From contig QYRS01000004.1 in the NCBI GenBank assembly GCA_006503535.1, positions 3,658,001 to 3,722,000 of the forward strand: DNA of 64,000 nt, read 5' to 3'. The stretch is from Arthrinium phaeospermum. Taxonomy: Eukaryota > Ascomycota > Sordariomycetes > Amphisphaeriales > Apiosporaceae. The notes beneath the pieces were generated by a model. The model saw only the letters and a program-made list of their open reading frames with translations. It was not told where the DNA came from and searched no databases. The translations under genes were made by a program, and so were the position numbers. Every line of letters starts with the position of its first letter. The first letter of the stretch is position 1. Below, in pieces: positions 53,644-64,000 of the stretch.

Positions 53644-55542
53644 ATGGGCACCCCGTACAGCGACATTGGCGTCTACCTCCCCTACCACAACGCCGGTCGC
53701 GGCCACCAGTGGAGCCACGAGGAGAAGCTGCACGCCGAGGGCTTCCTGCTGGTCGAGGCCCGCTCGCCCAAGGAGTTCGTGGTCCAGTCCCTCGGCAACG
53801 GGAAGCTCTACGTCAACAAGCTGCTCGAGGGCGGCGGCAAGGACTTCGTGGGCCCGCGCCCGCCGGAGCTCAAGGTCTCGACGGCGCCCGCGGAGGGCGG
53901 GAAGGTGTTTGCGACGGGATACAAGGGGGATCCGCAGAATCTGCCGGTGCCGGATCGGTCGGACGAGCCCGGGTGGTGGAGGCCGGAGGACTCGGATGCG
54001 TCGGTCGTGACGGATTGGACGCAGTCTAGTAAGGAGGATGTGGAGACGGACTATGGCGGGGACGAGGATGACTGGATGCCGGGGGAGGAGGAGGACGAGG
54101 ACGACGTCGACATCGACGACACCACCCGGACCTTAGGATGGAGAGAAAAACCGGAGCCCTGGAAACGCGACTTCGAGGTCGTCCTGCCCGCCGACGAAGA
54201 CTGCTTCACCAAACTCCGCTTCTGGCAGGACCTGGGCTACACCTCCGTGGGCCGCCCCCTCTACTCCCTCTACTTCGAGCACGGCAACGGCGGCACCCTC
54301 GCCGACCTGCGCGACGCCTTCCGCGCCCGCCGCCGCCGCGTCCCCGAGCACTTCATCTGGCACGTCTGCGAGCAGCTGTGCACGGCCCTGGCCCACCTGT
54401 ACTACCAGTCCGCCAGCCCGTACCCTCCCGGCTACGAATACGCCTTCGACGCGGGCGACGAAGAAGAGGACGGCGTAACCGTAAAGGAGGGGCAGACCGT
54501 CTACCACCGCGACCTCTTCGCGCGAAACGTGTCGGTCCACTACAAGATGCCCGAGTCCGGCGGCGGCGGCCCCAAGCCCTGCGGCGGCCAAACCGAGGCC
54601 TTCCCCGAGATCCGCCTCGGCGGGTTCGGCCGGGCGTACATCGCAGGCGACCCCGTCGAGAAGATCCGGCCGGACGCCTGGGACAGCGACCCCGTCGACC
54701 GCGTCAACGACGTCCACGCCCGCCCCGAAGAATGGCAGGACGTCGCGGCGCTCGGCACCATCCTGCGCGAGCTCGCCACGACGCACGTCGACCTCCCCCC
54801 CGCCTGGGGCGAGAGCGACAGCGACAGCCGCGCCAACCGCATCCGCGTCCACGACGCCAACACCGGCCGCGCGCCCGGCGCCGTCCCCGGCGACCCGCAG
54901 GCGGGGCCCTACGACGAGGACCTGATCTGGGCCCTGACGGTGTTCCAGTGGGAGGGCATGACGGAGAACCCGCACCTCCGCATTTGCGACGAGCGCGCCG
55001 ACGGCAGTTTCGGACACGAGGACCTCCCGCCCGTGTCCTGGGTGGTGCGCGAGCTGCTGCCGCGGGCGCGGAGCCGGCGGCAGTACCTCTACCGGCCCAA
55101 CCGCTTCCCGCGCGAGGAGGACGGGGAGCTGTTCGGGTACGGGGCGCTGGACGTGTCGTGGTCGAGGCCCCCTAGGCTGATGCCGTTCACTTGCAGCGAA
55201 TACCTCCTCTCCCCTTCTACTTCTTCCAAGGCCCCAGGGGGTGAAGAAGTAGGCCAGGCGCGGCTAGAACGGGTCCGTACGCTGCTGGATCTCCGGGACA
55301 AGGTTCACGGCGGCGCCCCGTGGGAGTTCGTCAGGATCGACTTCCCGGCGGCCCAGGTGTCGCGCGTCGCGAGCCACAGGCGGAAGGGCGACCCGGAGAG
55401 GGAGAAGCTGCCGGAACACCTCGAGGCGGAGCTGCAGGGAGTGTGTATGAGTCCTCTTGCCTCGAGCAGGAGTAGTACTAATTCCGGGGACGGCGACGAT
55501 GACGGGCAGGGCAGGCTTAAGCGGACGAGGCATAGTTACTAA
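53644..55542 (+). CDS. Degenerate protein-kinase-like protein (632 aa)
   Basis: A single exon of 632 residues, starting at the ATG in a CACCATGG context. The N-terminal 150 residues contain a short basic-hydrophobic domain and an acidic run (EEEDEDDVDIDD). A protein-kinase fold follows: CEQLCTALAHLYY helix, then catalytic loop VYHRDLFARNVSV (His-Arg-Asp about 288-290). The expected DFG reads LGGFGRAYI (about 326-329), lacking the magnesium-binding Asp. I see no clear VAIK lysine. WQDVAALGTILREL matches the helix-F region. Similar fungal kinase-like proteins exist. The N-lobe has diverged or been replaced. A pseudokinase is the best reading; function unknown. The gene is very GC-rich in its second half, giving long antisense frames. 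Confidence 0.75.
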   Translation: MGTPYSDIGVYLPYHNAGRGHQWSHEEKLHAEGFLLVEARSPKEFVVQSLGNGKLYVNKLLEGGGKDFVGPRPPELKVSTAPAEGGKVFATGYKGDPQNLPVPDRSDEPGWWRPEDSDASVVTDWTQSSKEDVETDYGGDEDDWMPGEEEDEDDVDIDDTTRTLGWREKPEPWKRDFEVVLPADEDCFTKLRFWQDLGYTSVGRPLYSLYFEHGNGGTLADLRDAFRARRRRVPEHFIWHVCEQLCTALAHLYYQSASPYPPGYEYAFDAGDEEEDGVTVKEGQTVYHRDLFARNVSVHYKMPESGGGGPKPCGGQTEAFPEIRLGGFGRAYIAGDPVEKIRPDAWDSDPVDRVNDVHARPEEWQDVAALGTILRELATTHVDLPPAWGESDSDSRANRIRVHDANTGRAPGAVPGDPQAGPYDEDLIWALTVFQWEGMTENPHLRICDERADGSFGHEDLPPVSWVVRELLPRARSRRQYLYRPNRFPREEDGELFGYGALDVSWSRPPRLMPFTCSEYLLSPSTSSKAPGGEEVGQARLERVRTLLDLRDKVHGGAPWEFVRIDFPAAQVSRVASHRRKGDPEREKLPEHLEAELQGVCMSPLASSRSSTNSGDGDDDGQGRLKRTRHSY

Positions 55543-55928
55543 ATGCAGCTTCTGAAGACTTCTGAATTCGTAGCTATCGGAATCAAATGAGTGAGGCTTA
55601 ATATTAGCCTGTAGATTGGAGACAAAGTGCAGTTACATTATGGGATGATGAAGCATCTCTGCAACCAACTACACGCGTACCGTTAAATCCCTGTAGCAGG
55701 GCGACCTTGCAATATACTACAGAGCAACATGCGCGCATTTTGACATGACATGAACACAAGAGATTAGCAGTAATTAATCCACATGTGTATTGAAAACATA
55801 AACAGTAAATAGACCCTGGTATCCTAGCAAATGTTTGTGGCGGTGGTTGACAGATCACACATCCCACCACCCAAGAAATTTCCAATGCCTTTTCCGAAAC
55901 CCATTCCTTAATAACTTCTGCCTCCCCA
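55543..55928. other. Intergenic between convergent genes
   Basis: 3' flanks of the kinase-like gene and of the large conserved protein. No gene. Confidence 0.6.
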
Positions 55929-58900
55929 TCAAGGCGCATGATCATCAATCACATCCATGAAATCGAAATCCCGAATAATCGGGCTCAGCCCATCCGAACT
56001 ACTCCCCCCACCATCACCGCCGCCACCGCCCCTCCCCAACTCCAGCGGCTTGCGGTAATCCCTCCGCGGGCTGCGACCCGGCGAGCGATGCGGCGGGCTA
56101 TCTTCAAGGTTCAAAAACCCGCCGTTCCCCGTGACGCTCGCGCTCAGGGGCAGCGGCATAGGCGGGATATGTTTTCCGTTAGAGCGATTACCCATACCAT
56201 TGCCGCCAGCCCGTATACTCTGGCCGCGACTGGGCCATCCCGCCGTTGCCGTTGCTGTTATCGCATCGCCGCTGCTGCTCGTCGCCGAGTCAAACTCGCT
56301 CTCGTCGATGCGCCCGGCCTTCGAGGGCGGGACACCAAACGTAGCGTAGCTGCGGACGCTTTTGTTGCCGTCGCGGCTCTGTGGCGGCGGCGGCAATGGT
56401 ATAGTTGGCGGCCCCATCGCGCGATTACCATAGTATTCCCTACAGCTGCCCCCATATGCAGAAGATGGCGTGCGAGCGCCGCCGCCCGATCCCGCCCGTT
56501 CGCGGTAGTAGTAGTCGTCGTCGGACACGGCGCTCATGGCCGAGGAGCCGCCCCACGTGGTCGGCGGCCCGTCGACCGACGTGTTGGAGGACCAGTTACT
56601 GCGCGTGGCCGTCGAAGATGCAGTATGCCAGCCAGACCCCCCACGACTCGCCGTGGTCGCGGGATTGCTCAGTGGTGGGGAAGGGAAATCGTGATGCGGG
56701 TTCCGAGAGAAGTTACGCTGTTGCTGCCTCCTGTTCCCGCCCCCTTGCATGATTTGTGCTTGTTGCCCTCGAGCCTGAGCGCGCATCATCCTCGTCATAG
56801 GACTTTGACCAGTATCCCCACCCGACGTGACAGAGGCATCGGACTCGGTGCCTGCGGACCCACCATTCCAGTCGCGAGGCGCGAGCCAGCAGTACGAGAG
56901 CTCGTGAGCGGCTTCGGTGGCGGGTAACGCGACGCCTTTCCAGGGAGGGGTCTTGGTCCCCTTGAGGCGCGGCGACAGATGGTAGGCAACGTCATCACGG
57001 TATCGGACATTGGGCGAGTCGACAGAAACCGAGGCCAAAGTCTGTAGAATGGTATAGATCAGAACCCAGCGGCCGCGGCGAGCTAGCGACGGGTCGACGG
57101 CGCCCACCTGGTCCCCCTTCTCGAACTTGACGAAGCCGTCAACCAAGGGCGACGGGATCAAGTCTGAGCCCAGGATGTAGATGTTGGTGGCCTCGGTGTA
57201 AGCAAGTTGAACGCGGCGCTCCAGGATGCGCTCGTCGCCCCCGCGGTTGTTCTTGTCCTTGTCCTTGTCCCCCTTCTTGGCCTTCGTGGTGCTTGCAGCC
57301 TGAGCCGTTGGCGCAATAGACTCGGGTACTAGCGGGTACGGATGAGGTATATGTGGGAACCGGGATCGGTTGTCCCATTCGATCAGCATGTCCGTAAGTG
57401 GCAGATCGACCGTGTCTGGGTCGAATGCCATGTTGCCACTCTCCGACACCATCATCCATTTCCGGCTACTCCGGGTTTCTGACTCGTCCCAAATGATGTC
57501 TCGATTGACGAGGTAGTCGTACAATGCACCAAAGTCTTTCTGGAGAGTTTGCGCAACTCTCCTGGTAAGCCAAACTTCTTCACCGTCGGCTGTCATTGCT
57601 CCAGAGGCGGGCGGCGGCCAGCGACCGTAGAGTGATGTGTAATGATCCTTGATGAACTTCTGGAGCCGGTCTGCTGCAGCTCTCGCTGGGCCAGTGGTGA
57701 CGGAGCCCGAAGAGGGCCAGGCATCACCGTACGTAAAGTCGCTCAGCCGTTCCTCTGCTGCCTGTACACGAAGCTGGCACTCCAGGCACGCACGCTCCAG
57801 TAAGGCGCGAGTGATTGGGGTGATGTGTTTGAAGTCGGCACAGCTTTCGAGCCGAGAGTACATGCCAGCACTGTGGAGAAAGGCTTCTCGCCAGCCCTCT
57901 TCCCACCTAACTTCCGGCATCTCGGACCAGGCAAGAAGAGAAACTGCCGTCTCGGGGTCGTTACGAGCGTCATCGATTCCGCGAGCTGATAGGTAATTGA
58001 GTATAGTTCCCACATTGTCAGCTTCGGGGGGCATGTACGCGTCAAGCCGATCGTGTAGGTCAGAGAGAGCCTGATGCAGTGAGATCCCGACTAGCGAGGC
58101 ATGGTAAAGAAGGGCAAACACGTTGCGAGTGGTGATGGCGTGACGGTGCGCATCGATTCTGCTCATGTTGGAGGGAGTGGAGAAATACATTTCATACGAG
58201 ATCTGGCCGTCTGCGTCGGCTAGGCTGGCATCTTCTGACATGGGTGGCGTCGGTTGACCATTGCGGCCCATGCCGTAACCCATGCGCATTTGGTTCCCGC
58301 TGATGCCATGGCTCTGCAGCATCGGAGGAGCCCCGGTTGGGGATGGCAGCATGTGAATATCTTCGTCGGTGGACCCTTCTCGAAGAAGGGTGACGAGGAA
58401 CCTCGACTCCGTAGCTTCAATTATGTGCGAAGAAAGTCGGAAAGACGGGTTGGCTCTAGGGCTCTGTCCCCTATGCCCAAAGAACACGAGCACGTCCCCG
58501 TTGGGATCCCACAGTTCGGGATCCTTGCGCAGCTTGTTCCAACGCTGAACTGGCCTGCCAGCCCCTATCCACCGTTTGGTCGCGGGTGTTGCCCCTGCTG
58601 GTGGCAGCGACGGCAGTGAAGCTGACGGTGGGGATGACATGAATCCCGAGTCAGACTCCCACGTGGCGCCGGGGCTCTGGTTGGGTAAAGGAGGTACTTC
58701 GCTCGAGTTGGGACTATCCATTGGCTCTTGACCTGGTCGTATTGTAGCCGAAGACTGTGGTCGGAGGTCTTCTCCCTTCCGTGACTTCTTGCCAAAGCCG
58801 AACGCCTTCGAAAGGCCTTTGCGCACGCCGTCACTTCGCTTGTCTATCACATTGCGCAGGCCGGATCTCTCAATCCCCGATACATCCTCTGTCTTGATGG

Positions 58901-59270
58901 TGGGCTTTCTCGGCCTCGCATATGCGTAATCATGGCCAGGGTCTTGGTATCCCAGGTTAGAGGAGACACCGTCCCGTCTACCTCCAGAACCCCCACTATG
59001 TTGACTACCGGTGCTTTTGTTGCTGAAGTTGGTGAGCTCGCGGCGCATCGGATCTGCCTCCCTAATTGGCTCCGAGAACTTCAGGAACCTGGCATTGGTG
59101 GTGCCGTACCCGGTTCCTTGGGGTAAGGGGTAGTCGCTAATGGTGGCATCATCTCGTTCGGAGCTTCTAGTGCTGCCAGCCGACTTTGCGCGTCCCCGAG
59201 AGGATATACCACCCTTTTCGGTGGCCTTTGTTTCTTTGATCTTCCGTGCGTAGGCGCTTCTTCCCGACAT
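55929..59270 (-). CDS. Large conserved fungal protein of unknown function (1113 aa)
   Basis: An uninterrupted frame of 1113 residues. The N-terminal 230 residues are disordered, Ser/Arg/Gly-rich and contain a basic GLSKAFGFGKKSRKGED motif. Residues about 240-800 form an ordered region with conserved-looking segments (DVLVFFGHRGQSPRANPSFR, LLYHASLVGISLHQALSDLH, MPPEADNVGTILNYL). The last 280 residues are again disordered, with Gly/Gln/Arg and Ser runs and an acidic end. There is no signal peptide or membrane segment. The layout resembles large uncharacterised fungal proteins annotated as domain-of-unknown-function; I cannot name the domain with certainty. The start is the first ATG of the frame. 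Confidence 0.85.
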   Translation of the reverse strand: MSGRSAYARKIKETKATEKGGISSRGRAKSAGSTRSSERDDATISDYPLPQGTGYGTTNARFLKFSEPIREADPMRRELTNFSNKSTGSQHSGGSGGRRDGVSSNLGYQDPGHDYAYARPRKPTIKTEDVSGIERSGLRNVIDKRSDGVRKGLSKAFGFGKKSRKGEDLRPQSSATIRPGQEPMDSPNSSEVPPLPNQSPGATWESDSGFMSSPPSASLPSLPPAGATPATKRWIGAGRPVQRWNKLRKDPELWDPNGDVLVFFGHRGQSPRANPSFRLSSHIIEATESRFLVTLLREGSTDEDIHMLPSPTGAPPMLQSHGISGNQMRMGYGMGRNGQPTPPMSEDASLADADGQISYEMYFSTPSNMSRIDAHRHAITTRNVFALLYHASLVGISLHQALSDLHDRLDAYMPPEADNVGTILNYLSARGIDDARNDPETAVSLLAWSEMPEVRWEEGWREAFLHSAGMYSRLESCADFKHITPITRALLERACLECQLRVQAAEERLSDFTYGDAWPSSGSVTTGPARAAADRLQKFIKDHYTSLYGRWPPPASGAMTADGEEVWLTRRVAQTLQKDFGALYDYLVNRDIIWDESETRSSRKWMMVSESGNMAFDPDTVDLPLTDMLIEWDNRSRFPHIPHPYPLVPESIAPTAQAASTTKAKKGDKDKDKNNRGGDERILERRVQLAYTEATNIYILGSDLIPSPLVDGFVKFEKGDQVGAVDPSLARRGRWVLIYTILQTLASVSVDSPNVRYRDDVAYHLSPRLKGTKTPPWKGVALPATEAAHELSYCWLAPRDWNGGSAGTESDASVTSGGDTGQSPMTRMMRAQARGQQAQIMQGGGNRRQQQRNFSRNPHHDFPSPPLSNPATTASRGGSGWHTASSTATRSNWSSNTSVDGPPTTWGGSSAMSAVSDDDYYYRERAGSGGGARTPSSAYGGSCREYYGNRAMGPPTIPLPPPPQSRDGNKSVRSYATFGVPPSKAGRIDESEFDSATSSSGDAITATATAGWPSRGQSIRAGGNGMGNRSNGKHIPPMPLPLSASVTGNGGFLNLEDSPPHRSPGRSPRRDYRKPLELGRGGGGGDGGGSSSDGLSPIIRDFDFMDVIDDHAP

Positions 59271-62200
59271 GTCGGGTTGCAGTGCACCGAGTTGGTGCCT
59301 GGGGCGGGTCGGGGTTGTTCAGGGATCGGTCGCCTTGTTCAGAACCTTAATCTTCCGGGAATGACTGCCCGATAGCCCGAGTTGAGCCTGTGGATATCGG
59401 AATGCGAGGGTGGTGAAATAGTGATATGCTCGCCCTGCGCTCTAACCTTTCGAATATTATACTTTGTCCAAGTTTTGCCGGGCCTCAGGTCGTGTTCGGA
59501 TATCGCTGTTGCTCCTTCAATAAAAATTATGGCGACAACATGTCTTGGTTAAGGCCGATATATCAGTGTTCGATTGGATAGTATCCAGGTCCTCTCAAGT
59601 CGTGTTCGACCGTCCGCAACCCGGTGTCAAGATGATCGAGCAAGATAGGGCTGCTTGTAAGCCACCGCGTAAGGGGAGCTGGTGCTAGTCAGCTTCGTCG
59701 GTCCGTTTTGTGAATTGTTGGAACTATCTAGACAGCGTGGAGAGCTGACAGGTGGAACATGGGGTACCGAACTGGGAGAGAAGTGCGATCGTCTCTGAAG
59801 ACACTATCGATGAGGCCAAACGTCTATATAACCGTTAGAGCGAGGGTCTCAGCTCATGGCTGACGATCGTCATCACTCAACGCCAAATGCCGTGGAATAC
59901 TTGCTTTTGCGTGTGTAGCTTGCCAGCTTTGCGTTGTGCCGTTCCTTTTCAACAGGTTGGGGCGAACCTGTATCCAGTCACACCCAATGGTTTCGCGTCG
60001 CAAACAATAGCGGAACACGACAAAGCAGTGAAGCTCAACTCTGCGGGCGAGAGAACATGACTCCCTCCCTCTACGCTAGAGGGATGGGAGTGACACGGCC
60101 TAAGCATATGTACGACGGCTCCAATTCGGCGGCACATCATGCCAGGCACGAGATAGAACTTGAACAAGGTTCGGGCCAATATCTCGTAATAATTGGATGC
60201 ATAAGGCGCAGAGGATACCCTTGCCGTATGCATGTCGACCACGACCTTCTCCTCGGTTGATAAGATCCCCGGCTCCAGAGATGGAGTCATTCCTACTTGT
60301 CATGGGCAGGCAGGAGCTAGCAGCCATCCAACGCGTCGGATAGTTTTGGGGACCCTGAAGATCGCCGTCTGATTGGACGATCGAATGCCTATCAGGGAAC
60401 CCCGGCAGCTGGGCGAGAACAAGCAGGCATGGTCCAATTGCAACATTGGGACGCGAGCAAGACCTATCACATCGCCAATTGACCGAATGGACGGGTGCTG
60501 GTAAAGGGCAATGTAGCAGTTGACTTGGTTGACATGGCCTTAAGACCCTTGTAAGCAAATGAGTCCTGGGCGCAACGCCTTCGGAACAGCCTTGGCCAAC
60601 CGTTAGCTTTACGATGGCATGCAGATCAGCTTACAGGAGGGCCTACCATAGGAGCCGTGAATGGCCCGTCGAAAAAATTGATTTCGCTAGAGCAGAAGCA
60701 ATGACGAGGTGCTTCCACCAGTGAAGCTGGCGTTCTTCTTCACCAAGAAGCGCGCAAACCTTGTCCGCTTTCGTGCCGTGTAGCGATCATTCGACGGCTG
60801 AAGATCCGGGCCTAGAGGAAGGCCCAATACCGCGATTGGATAGGAAGACAGGATTGATAGGGACCTGAAGCGACTTCCGTTTCTGGAAGGCCTCAAAGAT
60901 AGGGTCGTACGACAAATTCAGGTGTTGTGCAACTGCGGATGCGCGCGTGGGGTTTTCAGTGCGCGCTCGTTAATGGTGAGAGCCCAGACTTCTGCCCAGC
61001 CAAATGCTACATGGTAGGCACTGTTTAGCTGGAAAAGTAGCGTCGGTACCAGGACAGATTTGGGCTGCATGGCCGCTAACCTTTCCAAGAGGATGCCATG
61101 CGATGCTAAGGTTAGGGGGTTGAGCAGGGAACACACCCAGTGAAGTAGGTAAACGGGGCACAGGGATCGACCCTTGAGCAACTAATCATGGAGGACGTGA
61201 TTGGATAATGTTTTATTGAGCGTAACAACGGTTCAAAAAAGTGCAACGGTCAATAAAGTGGCAGCTTAAGTATATTTGCTTACATGTACTTTTGACTCCT
61301 GTCAAAACTTTTAGGAAGAATTGGGATTGGAAGTCGCCTGAGTACCTAAGGAAGGTGGGCGAATTGGGGTGTACCTGCCTTGTCGTGGGGTTGGGGTTCT
61401 GCCAGAAGGTTAGTTCAGCCCACCATCTTCACTTTCTCCAATTCAAAGACCTGCCTTCTTCATACATGTACATCTGTGATACGATGAAACAGTTCCCCGA
61501 AAAAAGAAAATACTAATTATCCAATTAGTGCTCATATGTGCATCGGTAGTGTTAATTTCGAACCCAAATTTCAGCTGTCTTCCATGACTGCAGATTGCTC
61601 GCATACACTCATCGATTGACAGGGGAAAATACTTACGTAGCAGTCCGTAGACTTACTCACCTGACATTGACGGATCGATCTCTGCGTCGAGCAAACCAGC
61701 CGTCTGTGGCTTGTCCTGCAAAACAAAGCCCAAAGCCACAAAGCGGCAAGAGGATACCAGAGCTACTGTTACCTAGAAAGAGCATCGCCGTCAACCGTCC
61801 AGTCACCCGTGTGAAGACCAAATTCTCACTGCATATGGCACATAGGAAGTGTTAGCTCTTCCGGGCGGGTGACGGAAGCTACTGCCGGCCGTTTCCAGGT
61901 AGCATCTGGTCGGGCTTGATGTAACTCTCCCTTTTCCGATGCCCGATCTTGTTTCGTTGGCTTCGTTTCGTTGGCTTCACCGGCGTAGTTTTCTAAACAA
62001 CCCAAAGGTGTTGCAACGTGACGGTGCAGCGTAGGATCTACTGGAACCATAAAGGGGTGTCACGTCGTCGTCGCCTAGGAATCAAGGTCGTGCGTATCGT
62101 GAGGATAAGGTAAGGGAGTCGTTAGTGGGTGGGAGCTAGGTACTACCTTTGGTGGTAGGGCAGTAGACAGGTCAGTTCGGGCCATCCAGCCCCATGGTTT

Positions 62201-64000
62201 GAAACATGACGAAACCATTCGAGCAAACATAAAGTAAGTAGACTGCCCGCTCCTAGTTGAGGTACACTGAGAGGGGGTGTTCGTGCTAGATGCTTTTCTT
62301 GATGCAGGGTGAAAAGCAGGACTTGTCGCGCAGGCGGCGATGTGACTCTGGCACAAAGGGAGAGCTGACACGGGGACCAAAGTTGGCGTACTTGGTGGCT
62401 TTCTGCGATGAAACGGTGGAATCAATGTCTCACCCAGTCTCTGGGATACATCTGAGACACCCCGCGATACTATGTTCTAGATCAACTGGTTCATCGGTGC
62501 GCCATGCGCCATCCCTGAGAGTCATTGAGGGAATCAGCAAACATGTTCGACGTTTCCTTGCCTAACCTACTTTTTTCTTTCCGAGTGAGGCGCACGCGAT
62601 ACATCGCGTACATATTTTGCGGACGACGGTACGATCGAGCGAGAGCCTGCAAGCTGTACGTACTTATGTAGGCAACCTCACTGCTGCAACTGGATGCAGG
62701 TAATTATCCCGATTGGTTCTGCCATGCCAGTCTCCCAGCCGCGATGCATGCCTAAGTACTCTATGCAGTCAGCAATAGTGTTATCGCGGCAGGCTAGGCC
62801 AAGCATACGTTTTCGTTATTGAGGAGAATTTTCGAGCCGTCCCAGATGAGGACGGACCGTCACCGTCGCAATCATTTGCCCCTTTCTAATTACAAGAGCC
62901 AGATTCGATTTGGGGGTTGGGCATTGCTTTCCCTGTACATGACCAAGACGACCGGATCAATTGAGTTTCGCCTGGAGCCACGCCCTGCGACTTGATGCAC
63001 GGAGATCATTGAAGCCCGACAAACCCCGCGCACCCGCCCCAACAGCTCCCAGCGGCTCCCCATGTAGCTTTGCCGTAGCGCCCGGGGCGCTAAACATCCT
63101 GGGGAATAAGGAGCGGGCCAGTATTGCGGATCAACTCAATTCGTCTGTCTTGGGCGACATCATACGCATCCGATCGGGTTCTCAAATATTTACGTAAATG
63201 GATCTCAATAATGGCCGGCTGGCATTCCGAGCTTGGGTCTTTTATATCGGTGCTACCCAAAAAACGGCACTTGGTATTAGCGCCAACGTCTTTCTTATGA
63301 GCTTACTCAGTGCCAGGGACTTAGCTACAAGGATCTCGTGGTGTAGCAAACGCGGCTGCAGCTCGAACTGCCTGCTGGCAGTGGAATTTTGTCAAAGCGA
63401 CAGACAGCAAACACGCCTTACAGTTCTTACTACATGTCGACAGAATATGGCACTTCATTCTGACTGACAGCCTTGGCATTTCCATTATGCCGGAACATTT
63501 TGAAATGAACTGGTCCTCGAGTTGCGTGCGCGGATGCTTGCCCCTGAGCGGTTCGGACCTTCTGGTTGCATCGAGAGAACCTCAATATCATGTAGCATGT
63601 CAGGAAACAGGGTTTCTTTGAACTCTTCTGTGGTGCTTCTCAATGTTGAAGGACATTCCCAACAGACATACGGGTAACACGGAATACTTGCCCATCCCGC
63701 AAGAGAGGCAGCATGTCTTTTCTCCTCATCACTGCACCATGCGGTATGCTGGATCCAGAATCTCTACCAGCAGAATTGTGCATTGAGTCTTCCGTTTCCT
63801 ATGTACGCGTTCTAGCCTACTATTCTCCCCATCATATCCACCACAACCGTGGCCAGCAGCTTGGGCTGTTCATGATGCGGAGAATGCGACATGTTCTCCA
63901 TCATGTAAGTTTGTTGGATCCCCGCAGTGTCGACATAATGCTTCTGCTTATCCAGGGGGAGGATCCTATCAGCCTCTGTGTGTATATATCCCAGAAGCCC
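59271..64000. other. 4.7 kb without a supportable gene
   Basis: Short frames only (none above about 150 codons), no motif, no clear splice series, no tRNA and no strong repeat seen. The first few hundred bases are the promoter and leader of the large conserved gene. Unspliced non-coding RNA or small genes cannot be excluded. Confidence 0.5.

Noticed and set aside
54133..55175. Long open frames on both strands within the kinase-like gene
   Set aside because: Caused by very high GC in the codon third positions; Arg/Pro/Ala-biased translations without motifs.
55938..56927. 329-codon plus-strand frame
   Set aside because: Antisense of the disordered C-terminus of the large conserved protein, low-complexity composition.
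59934..63467. Scattered frames of 60-150 codons at the right end
   Set aside because: Sizes expected by chance; no motifs, no consistent promoters or introns.

Overview
This is nuclear DNA of a filamentous ascomycete, most likely a Sordariomycete. Genes are split by short GT-AG introns with CTAAC/CTAAT-type branch sites. There is a Zn2Cys6 transcription factor, an NRPS-like adenylate reductase, a GPI-type aspartic protease, a Pth11-like membrane protein and a nuclear-encoded mitochondrial EF-G. No bacterial, phage or organellar features are visible. All exon boundaries were read by eye and checked only for reading-frame consistency.

Left part (1-18 kb): this accessory-like stretch is gene-poor. 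It is dominated by seven of eight members of one family of small proteins; the eighth lies at 37.6-38.2 kb. Each member has an N-terminal basic helical half, a phase-2 intron at the same place in the alignment, and a second half beginning with a motif like FMDxxxPRTxY. I do not recognise this family, and I consider it the best candidate for an undescribed system. Some members share promoter pieces (TATA box, GTATTCAAT elements). One is frameshifted with a duplicated promoter, one ends in a stop followed by a long open acidic extension, and one abuts an in-frame fragment of the calcineurin A gene. The same stretch holds a secreted Cys-rich protein, a frameshifted short-chain dehydrogenase and a GC-rich fold-back repeat around an AT-rich core.

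Middle part (18-41 kb): MEF1 (mitochondrial EF-G) and a yapsin-like aspartic protease are followed by small genes. These are a 72-residue Cys-rich protein, two secreted proteins (one without a visible ATG), a Myb-like nuclear protein with a minisatellite in its intron, and a rhodopsin-domain membrane protein. A degenerate 1.3 kb tandem repeat, a secreted alpha/beta hydrolase and a tRNA-Val(AAC) gene complete it.

Right part (41-59 kb): a Zn2Cys6 regulator lies tail-to-tail with an amidase. Then come a minisatellite, a small lysine-rich protein with PAM2-type poly(A)-binding-protein ligand motifs, a six-exon A-T-R carboxylate reductase, a degenerate protein kinase and a large conserved fungal protein of unknown function. 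The regulator, amidase and reductase could form a loose metabolic locus. From 59.3 to 64 kb I see no supportable gene.
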